This document shows, piece after piece, positions 54,812-63,455 of a stretch of DNA of 64,000 nucleotides (position 1 is its first letter; every line of letters starts with the position of its first letter). The notes under the pieces are model-generated. The model searched no databases and was not told where the DNA came from. It saw only the letters and a program-made list of their open reading frames with translations. This DNA is from Oscillospiraceae bacterium MB08-C2-2 (GTDB lineage: Bacteria > Bacillota > Clostridia > Oscillospirales > Ruminococcaceae), in contig CP141729.1 of NCBI GenBank assembly GCA_035621215.1, positions 828,944-892,943 on the forward strand. The letters run 5' to 3'. The translations under genes were made by a program, and so were the position numbers.

Positions 54812-54862
54812 AAAAAAAGCGTTTCTTTTTCGGACCCTCCGCCGAAGAAGAAACGCTTTTTT
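54812..54862. terminator. Bidirectional terminator between XRE and GH25 genes
   Basis: AAAAAAGCGTTTCTT pairs with AAGAAACGCTTTTTT and, inside, TTCGG with CCGAA. Long A and T runs flank the stem, so it ends both converging transcripts. Confidence 0.9.
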
Positions 54863-54875
54863 ATTTACTATAGCT

Positions 54876-56060
54876 TTACTGGAAGAGTAATTCCAGTTCC
54901 CAGCAATCCACATTGCCGGTTTGATCCAGACCGTTGTTCTTCTGGAAATCCTTAACCGCCTGAATGGTGTTATCATCCATCACACCGGTTAGCTGATAGG
55001 GGTAAAGTCCCTTATAGAACAAGGCAGACTGCATTAAACTAATCATTTTCGGGGTGTTGTATTTTTCGCTCCAGACCATCTCTTCCAAAGTCTGAACCGC
55101 ACCCGAATAAAGCTCCCCATCCACGGCCAGCTTGGCATTCAATAAAGCATTCAGCTCGGTCTGGAAGCCCTTGACCAACGCCTGCTTTACATCCGCCATC
55201 ACCAGCTGATCCATAGCAAGCTGGCTTTTATAGGTGGTGTTGAGATACTGTTTGACCAGATCGGATTTTTCCTTATCCACCACAATTTTCTTACGCAGAC
55301 GCAAATCCTCATAGGCGATGTTGATGTCCACCCGGCCACTGATGCCGCTGACCGAACCATAAGAGGTATGCTGCCAGATTTTGTGATCAACCTGAGAGGG
55401 CTGCTGAATGTAATTGGCCGCCCAGATAGGATAATCCTGCAGCTTGCTCATATCCAGATAAGAGTGGAAATAGTTTTCATAGCTGTAAAGCATAACGGTA
55501 TAGCCTGCATCCTTCACAGTTTCCATAAAGGCTTTGGCTGCCTGTGTCAACTTGGCCTTGGAAAGATTGCCCCGGTTGTTTTCCAAATCCAGCACAACAG
55601 GGTATGTAATATCCAGACCATCCAGATGGCTGAGGAAAAATTCGGCCTGCTCCACGGCAGTAGATGTGCTGGTAAAGGTAGCATAATGATAAGCTCCTAC
55701 CAAAACACCTGCCTGATGAGCGTTTTTGGCATTCTGACGGAAGGTTTTATCGGAAGTGGTTCCAACTGAAGCCCGAATCAGAGCAAAATTGATACCATTT
55801 TCCTTAACCTGATCCCAATTGATGCTTCCCTGATATTCAGAGACATCAATGCCCTTGATGCCGTTTTCTATATTGTCTGCGGCCTCCTGCGTTTTGATGG
55901 TGACCGCCGCATGTAAGTCGCTTGATGTACCGCCTGTGTTCATTCCCTTAGCCAATGCTTTGCTCATTGCAGAGAACATATTGGCAGGCAGGGTCACAAC
56001 TAGAGCGATGGCCAACAACAGACCCGCTGCTGCAAGCCGGGGCTGCTTAATTTGTGTCAT
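54876..56060 (-). CDS. Exported GH25 lysozyme with peptidoglycan-binding domain
   Basis: 394 residues. An N-terminal signal/anchor helix (about 8-30) is followed by a GH25 muramidase domain (about 68-255; GIDVSEYQGSINW, catalytic VVLDLENN) and a C-terminal PG_binding_1-type domain (about 335-394, TGVMDDNTIQAVKDFQ). It cleaves the MurNAc-GlcNAc bond of peptidoglycan. A role in growth, spore maturation or killing cannot be decided. ATG at 56060 follows GGAGG. No immunity gene is seen nearby. Confidence 0.9.
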   Translation of the reverse strand: MTQIKQPRLAAAGLLLAIALVVTLPANMFSAMSKALAKGMNTGGTSSDLHAAVTIKTQEAADNIENGIKGIDVSEYQGSINWDQVKENGINFALIRASVGTTSDKTFRQNAKNAHQAGVLVGAYHYATFTSTSTAVEQAEFFLSHLDGLDITYPVVLDLENNRGNLSKAKLTQAAKAFMETVKDAGYTVMLYSYENYFHSYLDMSKLQDYPIWAANYIQQPSQVDHKIWQHTSYGSVSGISGRVDINIAYEDLRLRKKIVVDKEKSDLVKQYLNTTYKSQLAMDQLVMADVKQALVKGFQTELNALLNAKLAVDGELYSGAVQTLEEMVWSEKYNTPKMISLMQSALFYKGLYPYQLTGVMDDNTIQAVKDFQKNNGLDQTGNVDCWELELLFQ

Positions 56061-56098
56061 TCTTTTTCCTCCGTTTCCTTATTGAATTGATGTTTGTG

Positions 56099-56235
56099 GT
56101 ATTGCTGAAAAAGCCTGTCCGGCTACCCTGCCAAAGAGGCACCGCCCTCTTCAACCACTTCTGCCGAAATGAAACGACATTTCTGCAAAAAATGAAAACT
56201 AAGAGACCCCGCCGGCAGGCAAGCACTTCCAATAC
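56099..56235. repeat. Two-arm palindromic element upstream of the GH25 gene
   Basis: The closing stem is discontinuous: GTATT/AATAC (56099-56103 with 56231-56235), TGCT/AGCA (56103-56106 with 56222-56225) and GCCTGtCCGGC/GCCGGCAGGC (56113-56123 with 56211-56220, one bulge). Inside are AAGAGG/CCTCTT (56134-56151) and GAAATG/CATTTC (56166-56183). Confidence 0.65.
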
Positions 56236-56302
56236 TATATCAAAAAATTAGTCGAAAAACAACGTCATATATGCATAAACTGTAAAATTCTTGCAAAGCA
56301 CC

Positions 56303-56332
56303 TTGACCTTTGGCGGCTTTATGGGCTATAGT
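56303..56332 (+). promoter_or_regulatory. Candidate promoter of the thioredoxin reductase-thioredoxin operon
   Basis: TTGACC (56303-56308) and TATAGT (56327-56332) with an 18-base spacer, about 215 bases ahead of the start codon. Motif only. Confidence 0.4.
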
Positions 56333-56552
56333 TAGATAATAGTAATTCTAAAATAAATGTCTTCAAAGTTATGACCGGATATCTTTTTCATAAAAATGCA
56401 TTGTATTCTTTTTTTCCTTGTTTCAGACGTACATATCCCCGGCATTGCTGGAGAAAATTTATTACTGGTGTGTGCTTGCGATCTGCACAAAAACTTTGCT
56501 TGACCGGATTCTATAAAAACGCAGCGGCACTTGTTGGAAGGATTGAACTCTG

Positions 56553-57425
56553 GTGGCACGATATGATGTAGCAATAATCGGCAGCGGGCCTGCGGGCCTA
56601 GAGGCTGCTGTTAATCTAAAAATCCGCAATAAAAGTGTGCTGTTGGTGGGGCCAAAAAACCTCAGCAGCAAGATTCAAATTGCGCCTCAAATCAATAACT
56701 ATCTGGGTTTTCCCCATATTTCCGGTGCAGAGCTTAGGGAGCGCTTTCAAGAACATTTGACTGCTATGGGAATTGAGGTCACTCCCGAACGAATCACCAC
56801 CATCCTCCCTATGGGGGATTACTATATGCTGGCTGGCACACACAGCACCTTCGAGGCTGTGTCTTTGATTTTAGCCACCGGCATTGCTCCCACACGCACC
56901 TTTCCCGGTGAAGAAAGCTTTCTCGGCCGGGGTGTGGGCTACTGCGCCACCTGCGATGCTCCCCTTTATAAAAACAAGGTGGTAACCATTGTGGGCTACA
57001 ATGAAGAAGCTGTGCATGAGGCGAATTATGTGGCTGAGCTGGCCTCTAAGGTTTATTACATCCCCGTGGGAAAGGTCAAGGGTACTCTTTCCGATTCGGT
57101 GGAGCTGGTGGAAGATTTGCTGGTGGAAATCGCCGGAGAAAACAAGGTTACCCATGCGATTTTAAAAAAGCAGCAGCTGGATACAGACGCGGTTTTTATC
57201 CTGCGGGACAGCATTGCCCCCGGTCAGCTCCTTCCCGGAATTGAACAGCAGGATGGTTTTATAAAGGTAGACGCCAATATGGCAACCAATCTTCCCGGCT
57301 GCTTTGCTGCCGGAGACTGCACAGGTAAGCCCCATCAATACATGCGTGCCGCCGGGCAGGGACAGATTGCCGGTTTGAATGCCGCTGCCTATATAGACAC
57401 AATGAATCAACAAAAGAAAGGCTGA
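56553..57425 (+). CDS. Thioredoxin reductase-like flavoprotein, probably ferredoxin-dependent
   Basis: 290 residues. FAD-binding GSGPAGLEAA (10-19), redox C131-A-T-C134 and the C-terminal FAD segment GCFAAGDCTG are typical of low-molecular-weight thioredoxin reductases. The NADPH-binding signatures are missing: the GxGxxA stretch reads VGYNEEAVHEA (148-158) and the HRRxxxR arginines are replaced by YYIPVGKVKG. This matches the clostridial ferredoxin-dependent type (FFTR) rather than TrxB. GTG at 56553 has GGAAGG upstream. The stop overlaps the downstream thioredoxin reading frame. Confidence 0.85.
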   Translation: MARYDVAIIGSGPAGLEAAVNLKIRNKSVLLVGPKNLSSKIQIAPQINNYLGFPHISGAELRERFQEHLTAMGIEVTPERITTILPMGDYYMLAGTHSTFEAVSLILATGIAPTRTFPGEESFLGRGVGYCATCDAPLYKNKVVTIVGYNEEAVHEANYVAELASKVYYIPVGKVKGTLSDSVELVEDLLVEIAGENKVTHAILKKQQLDTDAVFILRDSIAPGQLLPGIEQQDGFIKVDANMATNLPGCFAAGDCTGKPHQYMRAAGQGQIAGLNAAAYIDTMNQQKKG

Positions 57426-57430
57426 TGAAT

Positions 57431-57757
57431 ATGCTCATCCATCTCGACGAAAACACTTTTAACGATGCCATTAACAGTGACACCCCTATTTTGGTGGATT
57501 TCTGGGCAGGCTGGTGTATGCCCTGCAAAATGCTGGCTCCTGTTCTGGATGACCTAGCTCAAGAACTGGATGGTACCGTGGATATTGGTAAAGTGGATAT
57601 TGACCAGTGCCCTGCCCTTGCCACCCAGTATGAAGTAGCCAGCATCCCCACCCTGATTCTGTTTTCTCAGGGTAAAATTCTCAGTACACTGGTTGGTGTA
57701 AGACCTAAGGATCAAATCAAGGAAGCTCTGGAAAATGCATTGAGCCCTTTGGTGTAA
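57431..57757 (+). CDS. Thioredoxin with CMPC active site
   Basis: 108 residues with a complete thioredoxin fold (VDFWAGWCMPCKMLAP, then VDIDQCPALA and cis-proline SIPTLILF). The active site is CMPC (C29, C32) in place of the usual CGPC, which should change its redox potential and partner choice. ATG at 57431 is nine bases after GAAAGG; an ATG at 57425 overlaps the reductase stop. It is the natural electron acceptor of the preceding flavoprotein. Confidence 0.92.
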   Translation: MLIHLDENTFNDAINSDTPILVDFWAGWCMPCKMLAPVLDDLAQELDGTVDIGKVDIDQCPALATQYEVASIPTLILFSQGKILSTLVGVRPKDQIKEALENALSPLV

Positions 57758-57798
57758 GGAACATCTGATGGGTTTTCCCAAAAACTATAAAAAATTCT

Positions 57799-57841
57799 GT
57801 GCCGCCTCAGTGCCGGTTCATGGCGCCGGGGCGTTTTTTTA
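57799..57841 (+). terminator. Terminator downstream of the thioredoxin gene
   Basis: A GC-rich stem-loop built from CGCC...GGGGCG with an inner GCCGG/CGCCGG region is followed by seven T. Exact pairing is ambiguous, but position and T run support termination. Confidence 0.7.
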
Positions 57842-58061
57842 GAATATTTCCGAGATTTTGTGCTTTCTTTACTTTCTGAAAAGTCTCCCAAATGACATAA
57901 ATGCGTGCTGTCGGGATGAAAACAAGGGAGAAATTCGCCTTAAAACCGCATGAACGGGCGAATACCCTCTTGTGGCTGTGATATTGGCTATAGGGGATAG
58001 TTGAAGCCCAAAATCAGCCTCTGAATGCCTCTCCCCACCTTATTTGTACCATAAGGGAGCT

Positions 58062-58090
58062 TTGACATATTTTTGCAAAAACGCTATATT
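58062..58090 (+). promoter_or_regulatory. Predicted sigma-A promoter of the CNNM/CBS gene
   Basis: A perfect TTGACA (58062-58067) and TATATT (58085-58090) with a 17-base spacer. A TATAAT overlaps just downstream at 58093-58098. The leader is about 180 bases and contains the palindromic element. Confidence 0.75.
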
Positions 58091-58144
58091 ATATAATAAA
58101 CTTAATTGCTGACGAAATCAGCACATTCTGGAACATTGAATCAT

Positions 58145-58207
58145 CAAAAGACAGCCTTTTGGCGGTGCGGGGCTTTGCCCCTCAAAATACTTTGTATTTT
58201 GCTTTTG
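58145..58207. repeat. Small multi-hairpin element in the CNNM leader
   Basis: CAAAAG (58145-58150) pairs with CTTTTG (58202-58207), enclosing GGGGC-TTT-GCCCC (58169-58181) and CAAAATAC-TTT-GTATTTTG (58183-58201). Both loops are TTT. There is a third, very short GCC-TTTT-GGC. Confidence 0.65.
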
Positions 58208-58273
58208 TGATACAATATCTGTTGAACTGGCTTTTTCTTTTTAACAGGATTATTTTGAATTAAGGAGATAAAC

Positions 58274-59617
58274 ATGGAACCTGACGGTAGTATATGGGGG
58301 TATATTCTTTTATTGGCTGTTCTCATTCTGTGCAACGCATTTTTTGCCATGAGTGAAATCGCCATTATTACCCTCAATGACAACAAACTGCGCAAGACAG
58401 CGGAGGAAGGCAGCAAAAAAGCCAAGCAAATCCTCAGACTTGTAGAAGAACCTTCCCGCTTTTTAGCCACAATTCAAGTAGGTGTTACCATTTCGGGTAT
58501 GCTTGCTTCTGCGGTGGCAGCCGATACCTTCACCGGCTATATCGTATATGCACTGCGCAATGTGGACATATCCCCTTCTTTGGTGAAGGGTGTTTCATTG
58601 GTTGTCATAACCTGTGCACTGTCTTATTTTACTCTGGTTTTAGGCGAGCTCGTTCCCAAACGAATTGCAATGAACAACGCCGAAAAAATATCCTTCAGCG
58701 TAATTGGACCTTTGGCCGTTTTATATGTCGTTGTCCGTCCTTTTGTGGCATTGCTTTCCCGTTCCACCAACGCCATTCTAAAACTGGTTGGCATTGATCC
58801 CAATCAAAAGCCCGAAGCGGTTACCGAAGAAGAGATCCGCATGATGATTGATGTGGGTAACGAAAACGGCAACATTGAAGAAAGCAACAAAGATATGATC
58901 AACAATATCTTTGAATTCGATGACCGTACCGTAATCGAAACCATGACCCACCGCACCGAAATGACCGCTGTGGATATAGAGGATTCCCTCGAGGAAATTG
59001 TAGAGGTCGCCACCTCCACCGGTTATTCCCGTATTCCTGTCTATGAGGAAGACCCCGATTCCATTTTGGGTATTCTGTATGTCAAGGATTTGCTGACACT
59101 GGTTATGCAGAAGGATGTCGATTCCTTTGATATCAGAGCACACCTGAGAGAGCCCCTGTATGTGCTGGAATCCACCAACTGCAAGCAGCTTCTCAAGGAG
59201 TTTCAAGAACGCAAGGTGCAGATGGCCATTGTGATTGATGAATACGGCGGAACCTCCGGCCTCGTTACAATGGAGGATTTGCTGGAATCCATTGTGGGCA
59301 ACATTCAGGATGAATACGACGATGAAGACGAAGAAATTGCCGCTGTAAACGAAAACTGCTATCTGGTGGATGGCTTGACTACTGTAGAGGATGTGGGCAA
59401 ATACTTCAATATACGCTTTGCGGATGATGAAGATTTTGAAACCATAGGCGGCTATGTGCTGAATCAGCTGGGATATATCCCTTCCGAAGAGGAGCACCCC
59501 AGTGTTCAGATTGGCGATATTGTTTTTACCGTTTCTGAAATGGATGAGCGCCGCATTTCTAAGCTTCATGTGGAGCGGGTTTTGCCGGCCTCCAGTTTAG
59601 CGGAAACAGACGAATAG
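58274..59617 (+). CDS. CNNM/CorC-type membrane protein with CBS domains
   Basis: 447 residues. A CNNM (DUF21) transmembrane domain (about 1-195, four segments) is followed by two CBS domains (about 215-340; TMTHRTEMTAVDIEDS and VIDEYGGTSGLVTMEDLL) and a CorC_HlyC domain (about 355-440). Relatives are implicated in magnesium or cobalt transport, with CBS domains binding ATP-Mg. ATG at 58274 follows AAGGAGAT. It has its own promoter and a strong terminator. Confidence 0.92.
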   Translation: MEPDGSIWGYILLLAVLILCNAFFAMSEIAIITLNDNKLRKTAEEGSKKAKQILRLVEEPSRFLATIQVGVTISGMLASAVAADTFTGYIVYALRNVDISPSLVKGVSLVVITCALSYFTLVLGELVPKRIAMNNAEKISFSVIGPLAVLYVVVRPFVALLSRSTNAILKLVGIDPNQKPEAVTEEEIRMMIDVGNENGNIEESNKDMINNIFEFDDRTVIETMTHRTEMTAVDIEDSLEEIVEVATSTGYSRIPVYEEDPDSILGILYVKDLLTLVMQKDVDSFDIRAHLREPLYVLESTNCKQLLKEFQERKVQMAIVIDEYGGTSGLVTMEDLLESIVGNIQDEYDDEDEEIAAVNENCYLVDGLTTVEDVGKYFNIRFADDEDFETIGGYVLNQLGYIPSEEEHPSVQIGDIVFTVSEMDERRISKLHVERVLPASSLAETDE

Positions 59618-59649
59618 TTGTTGACTAATAGCTTCTAAGCACATACAAG

Positions 59650-59688
59650 AGAACCTCCTGCCTTTTAAAATGCAGGAGGTTCTTTTTT
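59650..59688 (+). terminator. Strong terminator downstream of the CNNM/CBS gene
   Basis: AGAACCTCCTGC (59650-59661) pairs perfectly with GCAGGAGGTTCT (59672-59683), followed by a run of T to 59688. Confidence 0.92.
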
Positions 59689-59725
59689 ATAGCGATCAAG
59701 ATTGGATGCGTTTAAATGGGAGCCC

Positions 59726-60901
59726 CTACACGCACAGCGCCCGGAGCTTATCCACATAATCCAGCTTTTCCCAAGCCACATTCAAGTCTTCACGGCCCAT
59801 ATGGCCATAAGCTGCCAAAGCCTGATAAATAGGCTGGCGCAGGCCAAGCCGTTTTACAATTCCGGCGGGCTTGAGATCAAAGAGCTGCTCCACAGCCTGA
59901 GCCAGTGCATCATCCGAAATGCGGCCGGTGCCAAAGGTGTTGACATTGATAGAAACAGGGCGGGCCACGCCAATGGCATAGGCAATCTGAACCTCACACT
60001 TGGAGGCCAGCCCGGCGGCCACGATGTTCTTAGCTACGTGGCGGGCAGCATAAGCGGCAGAGCGATCCACCTTGGTGGGGTCCTTGCCGGAGAAGCAGCC
60101 GCCACCATGACGGCCATAACCACCATAAGTATCCACGATGATCTTGCGGCCGGTCAAGCCGCTGTCACCCTGAGGGCCTCCAATGACAAAGCGCCCGGTG
60201 GGGTTAATGAAATATTTGGTATCTTGCAGCAGTTCTTCCGGTACAATGGGCTTGACCACATATTTGATCAAATCTCTGCGGATCTGCTCACTGGAAACAT
60301 CCTCAGAATGCTGGTTGGAAAGCACAATGGTATCCACCCGCACCGGCTTGTCGTCCTCATATTCCACTGTTACCTGTGATTTGCCATCGGGACGCAGATA
60401 AGGCAATGTGCCGTCCTTGCGCACCTTAGCCATCTGCTTAGCCAGCTTATGGGCCAGCGCAATCGCCATAGGCATATATTCGGGGGTTTCATCGCAGGCA
60501 TACCCAAACATCATGCCCTGATCCCCTGCGCCATTTTCCTCTGCCTGAGAATCGGTCTCCTTTGCTTCCAGCGCCTTATCCACGCCCAAAGCAATATCCC
60601 CCGACTGCTCATCGATGCTGGTAATGATTGCACAGCTATCGCCGTTGAAGCCATATTCAGCAGAATCATAGCCAATATCCCGGATAACCCTGCGGGCGAT
60701 CTTGGGAATGTCTACATAGCACTGGGTGGATATCTCCCCCATAATCATAACCATACCGGTGGTGCAGGTAGTCTCGCAGGCCACCCTGGCCACGGGATCC
60801 TGTGCCAGAATTGCATCCAGAACCGCATCGGAAATCTGATCGCAGATTTTATCAGGATGTCCCTCTGTTACTGATTCAGACGTAAAAAGAAGCTTTGCCA
60901 T
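59726..60901 (-). CDS. metK: S-adenosylmethionine synthetase
   Basis: 391 residues, the standard Met[17 protein letters not shown] (15-30) binds ATP/methionine; DQGMMFGYA and [16 protein letters not shown] are signature loops. It makes SAM from methionine and ATP. A SAM-I riboswitch with terminator lies in the leader (60938-61080), giving feedback by its own product. ATG at 60901 follows AAGGAGG. Confidence 0.97.
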   Translation of the reverse strand: MAKLLFTSESVTEGHPDKICDQISDAVLDAILAQDPVARVACETTCTTGMVMIMGEISTQCYVDIPKIARRVIRDIGYDSAEYGFNGDSCAIITSIDEQSGDIALGVDKALEAKETDSQAEENGAGDQGMMFGYACDETPEYMPMAIALAHKLAKQMAKVRKDGTLPYLRPDGKSQVTVEYEDDKPVRVDTIVLSNQHSEDVSSEQIRRDLIKYVVKPIVPEELLQDTKYFINPTGRFVIGGPQGDSGLTGRKIIVDTYGGYGRHGGGCFSGKDPTKVDRSAAYAARHVAKNIVAAGLASKCEVQIAYAIGVARPVSINVNTFGTGRISDDALAQAVEQLFDLKPAGIVKRLGLRQPIYQALAAYGHMGREDLNVAWEKLDYVDKLRALCV

Positions 60902-60937
60902 ATTACAACCTCCTTGGTTTTAGGATCGGCAGGCAAA

Positions 60938-61080
60938 AGAAAACAGCCCGGATGAACCGGGCCGTTTATATGCCGTCCCCATCTCTCGGTTACTTACCGC
61001 AGGAATTGGCACCTTACAGACACACTGTAGGTTGCCGGGCATCGTAGGGCCTGTTCCCTCCGCCACTCTTGATAAGGGTA
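60938..61080 (-). promoter_or_regulatory. SAM-I (S-box) riboswitch of metK
   Basis: On the minus strand the aptamer reads CTTATCAAGAGTGGCGGAGG, then GCCC..GCCCGGCAACC, AAGGTGCCAATTCCTGC and AGAGATG, the core S-box sequence. It is followed by a terminator hairpin (AACGGCCCGG with CCGGGCTGTT, 60942-60966) and TTTTCTTTTG. High SAM should favour termination and reduce metK expression. Confidence 0.96.
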
Positions 61081-61136
61081 AAATATTCTTTTGTCTATTT
61101 TATTTTAAACCAGACTGCGAAATTTGTCAAATGGTT

Positions 61137-61724
61137 TTATTCGGATATTTTTCTTAAAAAACCACCCATGGCTCTGTATATCCCAAAGGCCACCAATGAA
61201 TTAATGCCTGATTTAAGCAGGTTAAAAGGGATCACAACCGGCACCAGGGTTTCCGCCACCTTTTCCCGGGTCAGGCCAAAAAAGATAGGGGTTACCAGAA
61301 GATTCATCCCCACCATCACCACTGTCATAATCACACAGCCACAGGCCAGCACTGCCCCGAGCCGAATGCCGGTGGGATTTTTGCGGGAAAGCAGCCCCAC
61401 AGCAAAGGCCATGGCGCTGGTGGCCGTTACATGCATGATAAAGCCCACAACACCGCTGGAGCCATGAATGGCAAAGCTCTGCAAAAAGCTGACCACAATG
61501 GTAAGCAGAACCCCGCTCACCGGCCCAAACAGCAAGCTGCCAATCAGGATGGGAATATCGGCCGGATCGTATTTCAGATAAGCGGCCGTTGGGAAAATCG
61601 GAATCTCCACCAAAGTTACCAGCACCACACCGATGGCGGCCAGCATTCCTTGAGCCACCAGCTGCCGAACACTGAAAATCGATTTTCCCCCATGGTAAAC
61701 ACTGTTTGAAAAATCCTTTGTCAC
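61137..61724 (-). CDS. ribU: Riboflavin ECF transporter substrate-binding subunit RibU
   Basis: 195 residues, about six transmembrane helices. The N-terminal FSVRQLVAQGMLAAIGVVLV and DPADIPILIGSLLFGP segments are typical of RibU. It binds riboflavin and pairs with the shared ECF energising module, which is encoded elsewhere. GTG at 61724 is chosen because AGGAGG lies eight bases upstream; the open frame running up to 61862 crosses the riboswitch terminator and is not real. The FMN riboswitch upstream confirms the substrate. Confidence 0.93.
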   Translation of the reverse strand: MTKDFSNSVYHGGKSIFSVRQLVAQGMLAAIGVVLVTLVEIPIFPTAAYLKYDPADIPILIGSLLFGPVSGVLLTIVVSFLQSFAIHGSSGVVGFIMHVTATSAMAFAVGLLSRKNPTGIRLGAVLACGCVIMTVVMVGMNLLVTPIFFGLTREKVAETLVPVVIPFNLLKSGINSLVAFGIYRAMGGFLRKISE

Positions 61725-61821
61725 TAGAAAGACCTCCTGAAAAATTTTCCTGGATATCCTCTGAGTGTCCGTCGGCCTGTAAATCCCGGTTGAACTTCCG
61801 GGCGGGTCGATGGCAGAACGC

Positions 61822-61855
61822 AAAAAATCCTCAAACAAAAAAAGCTTGTTCGAGG
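61822..61855 (-). terminator. Riboswitch terminator upstream of ribU
   Basis: CCTCGAACAA pairs with TTGTTTGAGG on the minus strand (61846-61855 with 61829-61838, one G-T), followed by TTTTTTG. It is the expression platform of the FMN riboswitch. Confidence 0.88.
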
Positions 61856-61877
61856 ACGGCATGTCATAAAAGACATA

Positions 61878-62007
61878 GCTGTTTCTTTCATCCGGACTAT
61901 ACCGTCGGTCAGGGATTCTAACCCTGTCGGCCTGTTGCGGCTCGTGGACTTATAGCTTGACGCTCATCACCACCGGTGAGGAATTACACCTCGCCCTGAA
62001 ACAGAAG
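61878..62007 (-). promoter_or_regulatory. FMN riboswitch (RFN element) of ribU
   Basis: On the minus strand the RFN landmarks appear in order: TTCAGGGCGAGGTGTAATTC, ACCGGTGGTGATGAGC, CCACGAGC, GGGTTAGAATCCC, GACCGACGGTATAGTCCGGA and TGAAAGAAAC. CTGTTTC/GAAACAG closes P1. FMN binding should promote termination at 61822-61855 and shut off riboflavin uptake. Confidence 0.96.
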
Positions 62008-62073
62008 ATATTCGGTTTTTATTAGTATATGCCTATCAATGAAATTTGTCAAGGGGGGGGGGCGCCCCTTTCT

Positions 62074-62538
62074 CTAAAAAGTGAGGGCGGTATACATTCT
62101 CTGCACTGTATCATCTTCACCCTTAACCATCGCTAAAAAACTCCATCCGCATTTCTCGTAAAAAGAAGTGTGATCCGTAACTAAATAGAGCTTTTCAATT
62201 TGAAGCTTGCCGCAATCCTCTCTGGCAAAATCCAAAAGGTATTTTGCAACGCCTTGGCCACGATAACGCCCCTCCACAAATAGGGCACATAAATTGGGGC
62301 TTAAATCCTTGCGATCATGAAAATCATTTTCTATTATTCCCGCCCCGGCAATAATTTCCCGCTCTGCATTTAAAACAACATACCACTGTGGTATTCCCGT
62401 TTTGTTTTGAATGCATTTCTCAATGCTTTCACAGTATATCTGCTCATCAATTCCCCATTTTTCACTAAACCAAAGTGCTGCCTTTTCCAAAAACAGAGGA
62501 TGATCTCTTAAAGGCTTTAAGTCAATATTTTGATGCAT
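62074..62538 (-). CDS. GNAT-family N-acetyltransferase
   Basis: 154 residues with the acetyl-CoA loop EGRYRGQGVAKYLLDFAR (about 88-105) and a C-terminal TDHTSFYEKCGW strand-helix typical of GNATs. The substrate is unknown. ATG at 62538 follows AGAGGG. It lies 22 bases after ymdB. The T-poor region behind it starts with a G10 tract rather than a terminator. Confidence 0.86.
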   Translation of the reverse strand: MHQNIDLKPLRDHPLFLEKAALWFSEKWGIDEQIYCESIEKCIQNKTGIPQWYVVLNAEREIIAGAGIIENDFHDRKDLSPNLCALFVEGRYRGQGVAKYLLDFAREDCGKLQIEKLYLVTDHTSFYEKCGWSFLAMVKGEDDTVQRMYTALTF

Positions 62539-62560
62539 ATTTCCCTCTTGTAATCATTTC

Positions 62561-63328
62561 CTATTGCAGCTTAATGCGGCGAATCGTCTTTGTTTTGCCC
62601 GTTGCCTCATCGATATCAAGCAGAACCCCGCAAAGCTCTATGTTTTCCTTCTCATTTTCGAATTTTACCGGTAAGCGGGTACGCATTTTTTCCATGGCAC
62701 AGGAGGCCTTAACCCCCAGCACCGAATAACGCCCGCCGCACATTCCCAAATCGCTGATGTATCCGGTACCGCCGGGGAGAATCTGCTCGTCGGCGGTGGG
62801 TACATGGGTATGGGTGCCCACAACAGCGGAAACCCGGCCATCCAGATAATAAGCCATGCAAAGCTTCTCAGCGGTTGCCTCTGCGTGAAAATCCACCAGT
62901 ATATTGGGGGTATCCACCTGTTCCAGCAAGCGATCCACGCAGTCAAAAGGGCTTTCGTAGCTTTCCATATAAACAGTGCCCTGCAAATTGATCACACACA
63001 GCTTAAACCGCAGGCCATCAAAAATGTACATGCCCTTACCCGGAGCACTGGGGTGATAGTTGGCCGGGCGGATAACCCCATCCTCCCGCTCCAATGTCTC
63101 ATATATCTCTCGGCGCTTATAAACATGGTTGCCGGTGGTAATCACATCCACGCCGCTGTCAAAAAGATGCTTGGCGCTGGAAGGCAAAATGCCGTTACCC
63201 TCAGCGGAATTTTCTCCGTTGGCCACCACCATCTGTATGTTCTCTTTTTTTCGGAAAGCGGGCAGCCGGTCACGCACGAATTCACAGCCTGCCTGTCCCA
63301 CCACATCACCCATAGCCAGTATACGCAA
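62561..63328 (-). CDS. ymdB: YmdB-type metallophosphoesterase (TIGR00282)
   Basis: 255 residues. MRILAMGDVVG at the start, VVANGENSAEG, TTGNHVY, VDFHAEAT and GTHTHVPTAD are the two-metal phosphodiesterase motifs of YmdB. B. subtilis YmdB hydrolyses 2',3'-cyclic nucleotides and affects biofilm choice. I chose TTG at 63328 because AAGGAG lies eight bases upstream and the protein then matches the family N-terminus; a GTG at 63337 overlaps that site. Confidence 0.92.
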   Translation of the reverse strand: MRILAMGDVVGQAGCEFVRDRLPAFRKKENIQMVVANGENSAEGNGILPSSAKHLFDSGVDVITTGNHVYKRREIYETLEREDGVIRPANYHPSAPGKGMYIFDGLRFKLCVINLQGTVYMESYESPFDCVDRLLEQVDTPNILVDFHAEATAEKLCMAYYLDGRVSAVVGTHTHVPTADEQILPGGTGYISDLGMCGGRYSVLGVKASCAMEKMRTRLPVKFENEKENIELCGVLLDIDEATGKTKTIRRIKLQ

Positions 63329-63376
63329 TAGAATCACTCCTTAAATCGCTGGCCGCCCCAGAGCGGCATTAGAATA

Positions 63377-63414
63377 TAAAAAAGCGGGAATCCGCACAGA
63401 CATGCGGTTCCCGC
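63377..63414 (-). terminator. Terminator downstream of the htrA-like gene
   Basis: GCGGGAATCCGCA (63384-63396) pairs with TGCGGTTCCCGC (63403-63414), with one unpaired base. On the minus strand TTTTTTAT follows. Confidence 0.88.
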
Positions 63415-63455
63415 AATGCAAAGGTACGGTCTAAAGGCTAAAGTTTTCAGCCTTT

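Larger units (their letters stand above)
56061..56552. other. Divergent intergenic region between GH25 and thioredoxin reductase genes
   Basis: About 490 bases. The left half holds the palindromic element at 56099-56235. The right half holds a candidate promoter (56303-56332) and a long leader without recognisable structure. No gene is seen. Confidence 0.55.
57758..58273. other. Intergenic region between thioredoxin and CNNM genes
   Basis: About 515 bases. It holds the thioredoxin terminator (57799-57841), a near-consensus promoter (58062-58090) and the small palindromic element (58145-58207). No gene is seen in 57850-58060. Confidence 0.55.
61725..62073. other. ribU leader and GNAT-side gap
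   Basis: This 350-base gap holds the ribU riboswitch terminator and FMN aptamer, then a ten-base run of G at 62053-62062 next to the GNAT stop. Nothing else was recognised. Confidence 0.6.

Noticed and set aside
61725-61862. N-terminal extension of RibU to 61862
   Set aside because: It would translate through the riboswitch terminator; the GTG at 61724 has a perfect binding site.
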